A stretch of DNA of 55,209 nt from HGM04593 sp045661205 (GCA_045661205.1 JAZRFE010000046.1:1-55209), one strand, 5' to 3'; counted from the first letter of the stretch, positions 8,977 to 16,559 are shown. The notes: generated by a model not told the origin, from the sequence alone. Made by a program: numbers and translations.

Positions 8977-9008
8977 CAAAATTATATATTATTCCTTTAT
9001 ATCGCAAA
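8977..9008 (-). promoter_or_regulatory. Promoter of the lipoprotein-DUF5723 operon
   Basis: Minus strand -33 TTTG (9005-9008), 20-nt spacer, -7 TAATTTTG (8977-8984). The match to the Bacteroidetes consensus is complete. It lies 60 bp upstream of the ATG. Confidence 0.75.
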
Positions 9009-9127
9009 CATTTCCCAAGAAAAAAGCAATGCTAAAATGTTAAACACCAATTAGGAGAACTATCAACACGCCTGTCGCAGCATCAGCACCAAATGGGGAA
9101 AATGTGCTCTTTCTCTATTTTTTTACC

Positions 9128-9135
9128 TATCTTTG
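9128..9135 (+). promoter_or_regulatory. -7 box before the TSCPD gene
   Basis: TATCTTTG, 33 bp before the ATG at 9169. The -33 element is not clear. Confidence 0.5.
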
Positions 9136-9168
9136 CAGGGTATTTACGAAACAAAAAAAACATAAAAG

Positions 9169-9420
9169 ATGAAAAAGACAATTTACCACACAACAGGCAC
9201 CTGTTCGCGTGCCATAGAGGTGAGCGGAGAGGATGGTCGTATAGTGGATGTTGTGTTCTACGGCGGATGCAACGGCAACCTGCAAGGCATCGGCAGCCTG
9301 GTGAAAGGAATGAAATATGAGGATGTAATTGCTCGTCTCAACGGCATAAGCTGCAATGGCCGACCTACGTCGTGCCCTGACCAACTGTGCCGCGCCATAG
9401 AGCAGTTGATGAATGAGTAA
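9169..9420 (+). CDS. TSCPD-domain small protein
   Basis: Small cytoplasmic protein of 83 residues made only of a TSCPD domain, as in the TIGR03905 family. The domain is related to a C-terminal part of vitamin B12-dependent ribonucleotide reductases. The name-giving motif appears as PTSCPDQLCRAIEQL at residues 66-80, after paired Gly-rich strands (VVFYGGCNGNLQGIG). Five Cys residues at about 12, 34, 62, 69 and 74 could bind a metal. The function is not established. It stands alone between its own promoter and a palindromic terminator. Confidence 0.88.
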   Translation: MKKTIYHTTGTCSRAIEVSGEDGRIVDVVFYGGCNGNLQGIGSLVKGMKYEDVIARLNGISCNGRPTSCPDQLCRAIEQLMNE

Positions 9421-9431
9421 GTTCATAAAAC

Positions 9432-9461
9432 AAAGTTGCGCTCCACACAGAGCGCAACTTT
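9432..9461. terminator. Two-way terminator, TSCPD / NrnA
   Basis: Perfect 12-bp stem (9432-9443 with 9450-9461, core GTTGCGCTC) and a 6-nt loop, with A/T flanks on both sides. It lies between the convergent genes ending at 9420 and 9482. Confidence 0.85.
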
Positions 9462-9481
9462 TGTTTATTGCTGCAATAATG

Positions 9482-10513
9482 CTATTTTGTCAATTCGTCG
9501 GAGAACTCTTCGAGTACCTTCGAGAAGAGGGTGAGAGCCTGAGTCATGGTGCCACGCACCTCACCGCCCGACGCATTTTTATGGCCACCGCCATTGAAAA
9601 ACATCTCGGCAACCTTATTACAAGGGAAATCATCGACACTGCGCAACGAGACATTTATCTTGCCGGGAGTCTCTTCGCGGAAGAAACATGAGAAACGCAC
9701 GCCTTTTATCTGCAAAGGCATGTTCACAAGCCCCTCGGTGTCGCCTTTGGTGCAACAGAAGTGCTGTATCTCGTCGTAGCTGAGAGCGAGAAGGGCTGCA
9801 TTTTTCTTAGGATAATGACGCAGCTTTTTGTACATCATGTACCCCATGAGCTTCATGCGACTGAAAGAGTAGTTGTAGAACACACGACGATAGATAATAT
9901 CCTTGTCGATGCCTTTTCCAATAAGTTCAGCTACAATAAGATAAATATCCTTACGACCCGACGCGTACGCAAAATTGCCGGTATCGGTCATTATGCCGGT
10001 GTAGATGCACTCGCCCATCTCTTTGGTAACCTCGCCAATGGCTCCCAACTGCCAGAAGAGACGAAAAACAAGCTCGGAGGTAGAGCATGCCTCGGGATGG
10101 GAAATGGCAACATCGAAAAGAGGAGCAGGATCGAGATGATGATCGATGAGCACTCTTTTTGCAGGCAGAGTTGCGACAACCTCACCTGCTGCGTCTATGC
10201 GGGAAAGGGCGTTGAAGTCGAGACAGAAGAATATGTCGGCTGCTTTTAGCTTTTCATCGGCAACCTCGGGAGTCTTTTCGTATATCACTACATCTTCGAC
10301 ACCTGGCAACCAGGCAAGGAAAGGTGGAAATTCATTGGGCAATACCACCGTAACATCCTTTCCGCGTGCTTTGAGGAAAGCTGCAAGAGCGAGTGACGAG
10401 CCCATTGCATCACCATCGGGGCGGCTGTGGGTAAGTATCACACATTTTTCACTTTCCGCGAGCAAAGATTTTACTCGTTCAATATTTTGGGAGGCAATTA
10501 TATTTTCAAGCAT
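9482..10513 (-). CDS. nrnA: DHH-family phosphoesterase (NrnA-like oligoribonuclease / pAp phosphatase)
   Basis: Cytoplasmic bifunctional enzyme expected to degrade nanoRNA and to dephosphorylate pAp. The protein is 343 residues with all DHH motifs: LTHSRPDGDAMGSSLAL near residue 27, the DFNALSRID segment, and RVLIDHHLDPA. The C-terminal DHHA1 domain has the GGGHKNASGG RNA-binding motif near residue 315. The start is taken at 10513 (MLENIIASQ); an upstream in-frame ATG at 10543 would add ten residues without family support. Bacteroidales lack the Orn-type oligoribonuclease, so this is the likely housekeeping version. Confidence 0.9.
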   Translation of the reverse strand: MLENIIASQNIERVKSLLAESEKCVILTHSRPDGDAMGSSLALAAFLKARGKDVTVVLPNEFPPFLAWLPGVEDVVIYEKTPEVADEKLKAADIFFCLDFNALSRIDAAGEVVATLPAKRVLIDHHLDPAPLFDVAISHPEACSTSELVFRLFWQLGAIGEVTKEMGECIYTGIMTDTGNFAYASGRKDIYLIVAELIGKGIDKDIIYRRVFYNYSFSRMKLMGYMMYKKLRHYPKKNAALLALSYDEIQHFCCTKGDTEGLVNMPLQIKGVRFSCFFREETPGKINVSLRSVDDFPCNKVAEMFFNGGGHKNASGGEVRGTMTQALTLFSKVLEEFSDELTK

Positions 10514-10562
10514 ATTTAAAGTTTTCTTTTGCGAAATTAACAAAAATGGAAGAATTTTCCAA

Positions 10563-10602
10563 ATTTAGCTGCTGGCTGTTGGTTATTAGCCAAAAGCTAA
10601 AA
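10563..10602 (-). terminator. Probable terminator after comEC
   Basis: Imperfect hairpin: the outer 7-bp TTTAGCT/AGCTAAA and inner 4-bp GGCT/AGCC stems are separated by a 3x3 internal loop. It overlaps the comEC stop region and is followed on the minus strand by a short T-rich run. Weaker than the palindromes elsewhere in the window. Confidence 0.4.
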
Positions 10603-12660
10603 TCCCATCCACACAGTTCCAACAGTAGAAACATCGACACAATCGACACCCAAAAGAGTACACTCTTTCATCACCCTGCGACGACTCATGGCATGCAGCC
10701 CAGCATCCATCACCACCCTTTTGGCCGGGTATATTTCGAGTACCGCATCCATCGCACCCTTAAAGCCCTTACACAATAGCAACACATCTACCGGCTTGCA
10801 AACAGTATCCTGCTGCCAGCTCATGTCGCGTAGCATCTTCATACTATGTCCGCGGAACTCGACAAAGCCATCACGCGAGACTATATTTCCATCGCCATAA
10901 TCACCTACCACCCACTGCGGCTCTTCCATGACCATACTGCGCAAGGCGGGCTTTAAGATATAGTCAATATCTACCTCGTCGCGCTCGTCAAACGAAACAA
11001 GATAGGATGTGTCGCGCGAAACAATCATATGCACAGCAGTGCATTCGGTGGTATTGTAGACAAGCATGGAACCATCATAATCATCGCTACGCAGACTCAT
11101 CGTCCGAACAAGAGTGAAGAGTAGCGTAAGGAGAAACAAATAGATCATCGAGCGACGTTTAGTGACAACCATCGCCACTGCAAAGAGGAGTGCCAAAGCC
11201 ACGCCCCATGCAGCAAGTGCATCGATGTAGGGTAATGTTATCTTGGCATAAGGAAGAGACTCGATAAATTGCAACAGGCTGTTCATCAACTGCACAACAG
11301 TTCCAAGAGCATAAGCAACGCCACCACTCACAAACGCAATTTTGTTTGTAACCCACAGGAGCACCGACAACGACATCACGAGAAACGACGCAGGCACCAC
11401 TACAACATTTGCAAAAAGAAAATATAACGGGAACGTACCGAAACAGTACCATATTATAGGCAATGTTCCCAACTGCGCCACGAAAGAGACGGAGAAAATA
11501 TCTACCGCATAATTATACAGTTTGCCATGCTTGTCGCATGCCAACAGGCGACGCAAAGGAGGTAACAGCAATATTATCGAAAGTACAGCCGCAAACGACA
11601 ACTGAAAACCAACGTCGAAAAGCGAGCGCGGCGAGAAAATGATTATTGCAATGGCGGCAAAGGCCAGGGAGTTGAGCGACGAGCCGTCGCGACGCACGCA
11701 ACGCCCCAACGAAAAGAGGGTAAAAAGTATCGCGGCCCTGACGATTGACGGGGAAAGTCCCGCAACAAAAGCAAAGCCCCATATTACAAAAATAATAAAT
11801 ACCTCGCGCAGAACGGCATATATACGTCGGTTGCGCCACGCAGGCAGCAATGTCGATAAAATCATGTAAAAAATACCGATGTGCAACCCCGAGAGAGCAA
11901 GCACATGGCTGGCACCCACCGACGAATAGGTCTCTTTAATTTCGCGGGTAAGCTCGCTCTTGTCGCCTATTGTCAGTGCCGCAAGCACCGAGCGCACATC
12001 GTCGCTGAAACCGCTACGCTCGTAGAGGTGGACAACCTTTTCGCGCAGAGAGAGGGCGCGCATGCGCAAAGTAGGCTCTACCCTACCCACCTTCTCCCAC
12101 GAATAGATGGGCAGATAAGCAGTACCTGTAACACCTTTCACATAAAGATAATGCTCGTTGTCGAACTCTCCGGGATTACCCGCGTTGCGAGGGTTCTTTA
12201 TCTTGGTGGAGAAGGTTATCTTCTCGCCTATGGCAAGATTCTCGGCATCGACACAATTGGCAAGATAGAGATAACAGAGACCCGAAAGACGGCCACCAAG
12301 AGTATCAGCATCCTCGCGTGTGAGCATGGCCAGACATTTTGTAGTCTTGTCGCCCATACGTGGTGTTTCAAGAAAATAGGCACTGAAAGCACCCTTCGTC
12401 TCGCTCCAGCGCGGTTGCATGGAGAGAGCGTCCTTGTGCCACACGACAGCACCAACAGCAAGCATCGTTGCCATCACCGACACGCCGAACAGCAGGCTGA
12501 GCCTCTCGAAAAAGAGCGACAGCGTAGCGAGAGAAAAGAAGAGCAACAGCAACAAAAGCCACACGTCGAGAGTAAGCGTACACGCCGAAGAGAGCGCGAC
12601 GCCCGCCATCAATGGCAACGCAAGCCTTAGAAGAGGATTATTTTGAAGTGTATAGCCCAC
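10597..12660 (-). CDS. comEC: ComEC/Rec2-family DNA-uptake channel protein
   Basis: Polytopic inner membrane protein of 687 residues, related to the channel that passes single-stranded DNA into the cytoplasm in competent bacteria. The N-terminus has two membrane segments and a DUF4131-type OB-like domain (to about residue 190). Then comes the Competence core with SSVGASHVLALSGLHIGIFY near residue 235 and GLSPSIVRAAILFTLF, followed by about eight membrane helices to residue 500. The C-terminal 180 residues are soluble but lack the HxHxDH motif of the metallo-beta-lactamase domain seen in Bacillus ComEC. It is cotranscribed with rpe (5-bp gap). Whether the organism is naturally competent is unknown. 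Confidence 0.88.
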   Translation of the reverse strand: MGYTLQNNPLLRLALPLMAGVALSSACTLTLDVWLLLLLLFFSLATLSLFFERLSLLFGVSVMATMLAVGAVVWHKDALSMQPRWSETKGAFSAYFLETPRMGDKTTKCLAMLTREDADTLGGRLSGLCYLYLANCVDAENLAIGEKITFSTKIKNPRNAGNPGEFDNEHYLYVKGVTGTAYLPIYSWEKVGRVEPTLRMRALSLREKVVHLYERSGFSDDVRSVLAALTIGDKSELTREIKETYSSVGASHVLALSGLHIGIFYMILSTLLPAWRNRRIYAVLREVFIIFVIWGFAFVAGLSPSIVRAAILFTLFSLGRCVRRDGSSLNSLAFAAIAIIIFSPRSLFDVGFQLSFAAVLSIILLLPPLRRLLACDKHGKLYNYAVDIFSVSFVAQLGTLPIIWYCFGTFPLYFLFANVVVVPASFLVMSLSVLLWVTNKIAFVSGGVAYALGTVVQLMNSLLQFIESLPYAKITLPYIDALAAWGVALALLFAVAMVVTKRRSMIYLFLLTLLFTLVRTMSLRSDDYDGSMLVYNTTECTAVHMIVSRDTSYLVSFDERDEVDIDYILKPALRSMVMEEPQWVVGDYGDGNIVSRDGFVEFRGHSMKMLRDMSWQQDTVCKPVDVLLLCKGFKGAMDAVLEIYPAKRVVMDAGLHAMSRRRVMKECTLLGVDCVDVSTVGTVWMGF

Positions 12661-12665
12661 CTCGG

Positions 12666-13316
12666 TTACAATGCACGCAACGCGGAGATAACAGCCTCGG
12701 GGTTCTCGGCCTTGAAGACAGCGTTTCCAGCGACAAGAACATCGGAGCCTGCGTCAGCAAGCAGTTTGCCGGTCTCTATGTTCACACCGCCATCTACCTC
12801 GATGAGAGCTTTTGAACCGGTAGCAGCAATAAGCTCACGCAACTCCTTCACCTTCTCAATGGTGTGAGGAATGAACTTCTGACCACCAAAGCCGGGGTTC
12901 ACGCTCATGAGAAGCACCAGGTCGAGCTCGGCGATAATATCCTTGAGCAGCATCACCGGAGTCGAGGGGTTGAGGGTAACACCCGCCATCATTCCCGCCT
13001 CTTTTATCTGAGTGACAGCTCTGTGCAGGTGAGTACAAGCCTCGTAGTGGATGTTCATCACGCGTGCGCCGAGAGCCTTCACCGCGTCGAGATAGTTCAT
13101 GGGATTCACCACCATCAGATGCACATCGAGCTGTTTGGTGCAACCCTTGGCAACATATTCGAGCACCGGTGGGCCAAACGAAAGATTGGGAACAAACACC
13201 CCATCCATAATATCAATGTGCAACCACTCGGCCTCGCTACGGTTAATCATATCGAGGTCACTCTGCAAGTTCGCGAAATTTGCCGACAGCAATGACGGCG
13301 ACACTATCTGGCTCAT
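12666..13316 (-). CDS. rpe: Ribulose-phosphate 3-epimerase
   Basis: Cytoplasmic TIM-barrel enzyme of the pentose phosphate pathway, interconverting D-ribulose 5-phosphate and D-xylulose 5-phosphate. The protein is 216 residues, full length for the family. Diagnostic segments are SPSLLSANFANLQSDL at the start, WLHIDIMDGVFVPNLSFGP (first metal and catalytic Asp), DVHLMVVNP, LMSVNPGFGGQKF and ALIEVDGGVN with the second catalytic Asp. Upstream of comEC by 5 bp, so it is first in that transcript. The ATG at 13316 gives the expected MSQIVSPSLL start. Confidence 0.96.
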   Translation of the reverse strand: MSQIVSPSLLSANFANLQSDLDMINRSEAEWLHIDIMDGVFVPNLSFGPPVLEYVAKGCTKQLDVHLMVVNPMNYLDAVKALGARVMNIHYEACTHLHRAVTQIKEAGMMAGVTLNPSTPVMLLKDIIAELDLVLLMSVNPGFGGQKFIPHTIEKVKELRELIAATGSKALIEVDGGVNIETGKLLADAGSDVLVAGNAVFKAENPEAVISALRAL

Positions 13317-13476
13317 ATATATCGTTTTTTTATTTCTAATTGCGAAGATAATGCTAAAAAGCGAAGTAAACGACGATTATGGTGTAAAAATTATTTTTTT
13401 GCGCAGAATTTATAAATAAGAAACAACAAGATGATGACGCTAACGGGAAGACATGTACAAGCATAAAAAACAAAAA

Positions 13477-13500
13477 GCCCATAGCAAAAAAGCTACGGAC
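13477..13500 (-). terminator. Terminator hairpin, duplicated distal copy
   Basis: 9-bp stem with two G-U pairs (GTCCGTAGC / GCTATGGGC, minus strand) and a T-rich loop, followed by TTTTTG and TTTTTT. Second copy, further from tRNA-Pro. Confidence 0.7.
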
Positions 13501-13505
13501 ATTTG

Positions 13506-13548
13506 TCGGGGCGACAGGATTCGAACCTGCGACCACCTGGTCCCAAAC
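13506..13548 (-). pseudogene. tRNA-Pro 3'-half remnant
   Basis: These 43 bases are identical to the 3' part of the neighbouring tRNA-Pro: part of the anticodon loop, the 3' anticodon strand, variable loop, T arm with GTTCGAATC, 3' acceptor strand and discriminator A. The 5' acceptor strand, D arm and 5' anticodon strand are missing, so it cannot fold as a tRNA. It was produced by the tandem duplication. A genomic island end is the other explanation, but no integrase is near. Confidence 0.88.
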
Positions 13549-13600
13549 AACAAGATGATGACGCTAACGGGAAGACATGTACAAGCATAAAAAACAAAAA

Positions 13601-13623
13601 GCCCATAGCAAAAAGCTACGGAC
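13601..13623 (-). terminator. Terminator hairpin of tRNA-Pro
   Basis: Same stem as the distal copy with a five-T loop, six bases after the tRNA 3' end, followed on the minus strand by TTTTTG and a second T-run. Confidence 0.75.
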
Positions 13624-13628
13624 TTTTG

Positions 13629-13702
13629 TCGGGGCGACAGGATTCGAACCTGCGACCACCTGGTCCCAAACCAGGTGCGCTACCGGACTGCGCTACACCC
13701 CG
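13629..13702 (-). tRNA. tRNA-Pro(TGG)
   Basis: 74-nt cloverleaf: 7-bp acceptor stem CGGGGTG / CGCCCCG (one G-U), D arm with AGCGCAGTCCGGTAGCGC, anticodon arm CCTGG-TTTGGGA-CCAGG with anticodon TGG, T arm with GGTTCGAATCC and discriminator A. CCA is not encoded (the next bases are CAA). It lies 22 bp after the serine palmitoyltransferase gene on the same strand and may be processed from that transcript. A 3'-half copy lies downstream. Confidence 0.97.
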
Positions 13703-13724
13703 AACGACTTTCGTCGATATTTTT

Positions 13725-14912
13725 TTATTTCAGAAGATCCAATGCCTTAAACACCTCTACCATCTTCTCAAGCGCGCGATCGACCTGCTCCTTTGTGTGA
13801 GTAGCCATCAGCGAGAAGCGGATGAGTGTATCCTGAGGTGAGCATGCGGGGGGAACAACAGGGTTGATGAAGATTCCCGCATCCCACAACATCTTTGTCA
13901 CCATAAATGTTTTATCGGTGTCACGGATATAAAGAGGAATGATAGGTGTAGATGTATTACCAATCTCAAAGCCAAGTTCGCGGAAATTCTTCAGTGCGTA
14001 GTTTGTAACATCCCACAAGTTGGTGAGACGCTCGGGCTCGGCCTTCATGATGTGGAGTGCCTCAATTGCCGCTGCAGTTGCCGCGGGTGTGTTACTTGCG
14101 CTGAATATATATGAACGTGCATTGTGGCGGATGTAGTTGATAACCTCTTTGTCGGCAGCCACAAAACCACCAATGGTTGCCAACGACTTGCTGAATGTAC
14201 CCATGATGATATCTACATCTTTGGTGAGTCCGAAGTGGTCGCATGTACCACGTCCCTCTCTTCCGAGCACTCCAAGACCATGAGCCTCATCGACCATGAT
14301 GCTGGCGTTGTATTTATCCTTGAGGCGTACAATCTCGGGAAGGTTGGTGATGTCACCCTCCATACTGAATACACCATCAACAACGATCAGTTTTATTGTC
14401 TCGGGAGCGCATTTTTTAAGCTCGTTTTCGAGCGATCCCATGTCGTTGTGGCGGAATTTGCGCACTGTTGAGAATGAGAGACGACGACCATCGACGATAG
14501 ATGCGTGGTCGAGTTCATCGCAGAGGATTGTGTCGCGACGACCTGTCACACATGAAAGAACGCCCAAGTTCACCTGGAAACCTGTTGAATAAACAAGAGC
14601 CTCATCTTTGCCTACAAACTCAGCAAGCTCATTCTCCAACTGAATGTGTATATCGAGTGTTCCGTTAAGGAAACGCGAGCCAGCACATCCTGTACCGTAT
14701 TTTTTCACAGCCTCAATGGCAGCCTCTTTAATTTTGGGGTGATTGGTCAATCCCAAGTATGAGTTTGAACCAAACATCAAGACTTTTTTGCCATTCATCA
14801 CCACCTCGGTGTCCTGCTCGCTGTCGATGCAACGGAAGTAGGGGTACACACCTTTAGCCATAAACTGCTGAGGAAGGTCGTATGAAGCATATTTTTCTTT
14901 AAGAAGTCCCAT
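13725..14912 (-). CDS. spt: Serine palmitoyltransferase (alpha-oxoamine synthase)
   Basis: PLP-dependent cytoplasmic or membrane-associated enzyme condensing L-serine with a long-chain acyl-CoA to 3-ketosphinganine, the first step of Bacteroidetes sphingolipid synthesis. The 395-residue protein starts MGLLKEKYASYDLPQQFMAK, very like the Bacteroides enzyme. It has GSNSYLGLT, YGTGCAGSRFLNGT, the DEAHGLGVLGREG loop with the PLP-contacting Asp and His, and the Schiff-base Lys in GTFSKSLATIGGF near residue 242. Glycine C-acetyltransferase and 8-amino-7-oxononanoate synthase share the fold; the N-terminal sequence favours spt. It is preceded by a -7 box and followed by tRNA-Pro. Confidence 0.9.
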   Translation of the reverse strand: MGLLKEKYASYDLPQQFMAKGVYPYFRCIDSEQDTEVVMNGKKVLMFGSNSYLGLTNHPKIKEAAIEAVKKYGTGCAGSRFLNGTLDIHIQLENELAEFVGKDEALVYSTGFQVNLGVLSCVTGRRDTILCDELDHASIVDGRRLSFSTVRKFRHNDMGSLENELKKCAPETIKLIVVDGVFSMEGDITNLPEIVRLKDKYNASIMVDEAHGLGVLGREGRGTCDHFGLTKDVDIIMGTFSKSLATIGGFVAADKEVINYIRHNARSYIFSASNTPAATAAAIEALHIMKAEPERLTNLWDVTNYALKNFRELGFEIGNTSTPIIPLYIRDTDKTFMVTKMLWDAGIFINPVVPPACSPQDTLIRFSLMATHTKEQVDRALEKMVEVFKALDLLK

Positions 14913-14980
14913 TATTATTATATTTTATTATTTCTTAAATATTTAAAGGGATTGTGTTTAATTCCCAACTTTATAGGCTG

Positions 14981-14988
14981 CAAAGATA
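14981..14988 (-). promoter_or_regulatory. -7 box for spt
   Basis: Minus strand TATCTTTG about 70 bp upstream of the spt ATG. No clear -33 box. Confidence 0.45.
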
Positions 14989-15062
14989 AGCATTATTTTT
15001 AACATAATACCGCTTTTATACCGTTTTTTATACTTTCTACATTTTTGGCACACCATGCTTAC

Positions 15063-15106
15063 ATAAACAAAGAGCCTGGCGATTAATCGTCAGGCTCTTT
15101 GTTTAT
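15063..15106. terminator. Terminator of the ribosomal protein cluster
   Basis: Perfect 16-bp outer stem (15063-15078 with 15091-15106, core AGAGCCTG/CAGGCTCT) extended by four more pairs with one G-U to a 4-nt TTAA loop. It lies 11 bp after the L34 stop and ends the minus-strand ribosomal transcript. Confidence 0.85.
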
Positions 15107-15117
15107 ATTTCAATAAA

Positions 15118-15279
15118 TTATTTCTTCTTTCCGTTGTACTCGTCAGAAACTGTCAGCTTAGCGCGTCCTTTAGCACGACGGGCTGCCAAAACGCGACGAC
15201 CGTTCTTTGTCGCCATTCTCTCACGGAAACCGTGTTTATTTTTTCTCTTTCTATTAGAGGGCTGGTATGTTCTTTTCAT
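15118..15279 (-). CDS. rpmH: Ribosomal protein L34
   Basis: Large-subunit ribosomal protein of 53 residues, very basic. It starts MKRTYQPSNRKRKNKHGF and continues RMATKNGRRVLAARRAKGRA, the universal L34 signature, then ends TVSDEYNGKKK. It begins 30 bp after the DUF4295 gene and is the last member of the L28-L33-DUF4295-L34 run, followed at once by a strong terminator. Confidence 0.96.
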   Translation of the reverse strand: MKRTYQPSNRKRKNKHGFRERMATKNGRRVLAARRAKGRAKLTVSDEYNGKKK

Positions 15280-15309
15280 CGTTATCTATAGTTTATAACA
15301 TTGTTATGC

Positions 15310-15462
15310 TTATTTCTTCAAAGCCTCATCAGCTTTAGTCTGGGGAAGGATCTCCTCTGCAAACATGTAAGCACCGGTCTTGGGTGATTTCACCATTCTA
15401 ACCACCTTAACAAATTTCTCTTTGTTACCGGTCTGAAGTGTAGCGACTGCTTTCTTTGCCAT
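15310..15462 (-). CDS. DUF4295-family small protein
   Basis: Basic protein of 50 residues, MAKKAVATLQTGNKEKFVKV to EEILPQTKADEALKK. The family is found in Bacteroidetes directly after rpmB-rpmG, as here (9-bp gap to L33). Its constant place among ribosomal genes and its charge suggest a ribosome-associated role, but the function is unknown. Confidence 0.92.
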   Translation of the reverse strand: MAKKAVATLQTGNKEKFVKVVRMVKSPKTGAYMFAEEILPQTKADEALKK

Positions 15463-15471
15463 AGTCTATTA

Positions 15472-15660
15472 TTACTTAATTTCTTTGTGAACTGTTACCT
15501 TCTTCAAATAAGGATTGTATTTTTTCAACTCCAAACGCTCAGTTGTGTTTTTGCGGTTCTTCGTTGTAATGTAACGAGACATACCGGGAACACCACTGTT
15601 TTTCTGCTCTGTACATTCAAGGATTACCTGAACGCGATTTCCTTTTACTTTCTTAGCCAT
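15472..15660 (-). CDS. rpmG: Ribosomal protein L33
   Basis: Large-subunit protein of 62 residues: MAKKVKGNRVQVILECTEQ, then SRYITTKNRKNTTERLELKKYNPYLKK, the L33 signature. Only one Cys is present, so this is the zinc-free form. It is 17 bp after L28 and 9 bp before DUF4295 in one transcript. Confidence 0.97.
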   Translation of the reverse strand: MAKKVKGNRVQVILECTEQKNSGVPGMSRYITTKNRKNTTERLELKKYNPYLKKVTVHKEIK

Positions 15661-15677
15661 AATTTACCTCCTTATAC

Positions 15678-15938
15678 TTAACCAAGTACCTTAATATCTT
15701 TCCATGCAAGATAACCCTTGTTTACAGCATCTTTGATAGCTGCATCAAGACCTACACGGTTGATAATTCTTAACCCCGCTGCACTCACGCGCAACTGAAT
15801 CCAACAATCTTCCTCTACATAGAAGAACTTCTTAACGAACAAGTTCACGTTGAAAAGACGCTTTGTTCTCTTCAAAGAGTGTGAAACATTGTTACCCACC
15901 ATGGCTTTCTTACCGGTGATTTGACAAATTTTAGACAT
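15678..15938 (-). CDS. rpmB: Ribosomal protein L28
   Basis: Large-subunit protein of 86 residues: MSKICQITGKKAMVGNNVSHS, then KRLFNVNLFVKKFF and a C-terminal WKDIKVLG. It lacks the paired CxxC sites of the zinc-binding form. First gene of the ribosomal cluster, with a consensus promoter about 55 bp upstream. Confidence 0.97.
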   Translation of the reverse strand: MSKICQITGKKAMVGNNVSHSLKRTKRLFNVNLFVKKFFYVEEDCWIQLRVSAAGLRIINRVGLDAAIKDAVNKGYLAWKDIKVLG

Positions 15939-15991
15939 TGCTATATATATTTTTTGTTTTAATTCTATGAATACTCCACTCTAACGGGATG

Positions 15992-16023
15992 CAAAATTAC
16001 TACTTTCGGCTCAATCTTGCAAA
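15992..16023 (-). promoter_or_regulatory. Promoter of the rpmB-rpmG-DUF4295-rpmH cluster
   Basis: Minus strand -33 TTTG (16020-16023), 20-nt spacer, -7 TAATTTTG (15992-15999). It lies between the pncC end and rpmB, so the ribosomal genes can be expressed apart from tsaD-pncC. Confidence 0.75.
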
Positions 16024-16059
16024 CAAAAAAGTAATTATTTTGCTTTTTTCCGCAAAAGA

Positions 16060-16551
16060 TTAATTTTCACATAGTAAGCGAGTGAAAATTTTAAGGGTTT
16101 CCACAATGGTTGCCTCGATGTTGGCTTTACGACCGCTATCCTCAATAGTGAGCCTGCGTGTGCTCACCCTGCCATCAATCAGAAACGCCGTCCACACTGT
16201 GCCGACGGGTTTGTCGGGTGTACCTCCACCGGGGCCTGCGATGCCCGACGTTGCAATAGCACAATCTGCGTGCATGAGCGACGCAACGCCTGCCACCATT
16301 TGACGAACAGCCTCTTCGCTCACCGCTCCGAATGTCTGCAAGGTCGTTTCGGAGACCAAGAGCACATCGCGCTTGACTTCGTTGGCATAGGCCACCACCC
16401 CGCCTTTGAATATATCGGAACTACCCGGCACCGAGGTTACAGCCGCAGCCACTCCGCCACCCGTACAACTTTCAGCGACAGCGAACGTAAAGCCGCGCTT
16501 GCGCAGCTCTTCGTTTACCTGCACCGAGAGGAAATTCAACTCTTCACTCAT
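16060..16551 (-). CDS. pncC: Nicotinamide-nucleotide amidohydrolase (CinA C-terminal family)
   Basis: Cytoplasmic enzyme of 163 residues that deamidates nicotinamide mononucleotide to nicotinate mononucleotide in NAD recycling. It is the stand-alone CinA C-terminal domain: AESCTGGGVAAAVTSVPGSS near residue 26, FKGGVVAYANEVKRDVL, and TSGIAGPGGGTPDKPVGTVW near residue 110, all conserved. It lacks the N-terminal MoCF-like domain of full-length CinA, so a direct competence role is unlikely. It starts 8 bp after tsaD. A 9-bp inverted repeat (16062-16070 with 16082-16090) covers its stop codon. Confidence 0.92.
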   Translation of the reverse strand: MSEELNFLSVQVNEELRKRGFTFAVAESCTGGGVAAAVTSVPGSSDIFKGGVVAYANEVKRDVLLVSETTLQTFGAVSEEAVRQMVAGVASLMHADCAIATSGIAGPGGGTPDKPVGTVWTAFLIDGRVSTRRLTIEDSGRKANIEATIVETLKIFTRLLCEN

Positions 16552-16559
16552 ACCTTATA

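Larger units (their letters stand above)
13317..13628. other. Intergenic stretch between rpe and tRNA-Pro
   Basis: About 310 bp without a protein gene. It contains the AT-rich rpe leader (13317-13420), one full 124-bp copy of a tandem duplication and most of the second copy. Both copies carry a tRNA-Pro terminator hairpin, and the first carries a tRNA 3'-half remnant. Confidence 0.7.
13421..13667. repeat. 124-bp tandem duplication including the tRNA-Pro 3' half
   Basis: Two adjacent copies, 13421-13544 and 13545-13667. They differ by one A in an A-run (six against five) and one substitution (GGACA against GGACT). Each holds flanking DNA, a terminator hairpin and the last 39 bases of tRNA-Pro. 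The junction shares AAAC with the boundary inside the tRNA anticodon arm, so slippage or microhomology-mediated duplication is the simplest origin. Confidence 0.92.

Noticed and set aside
13421..13667. Short CRISPR-like or attachment-site interpretation of the repeat near tRNA-Pro
   Set aside because: There are only two copies, without spacers, and they include a terminator and tRNA sequence. No integrase, cas gene or phage gene is in the window.
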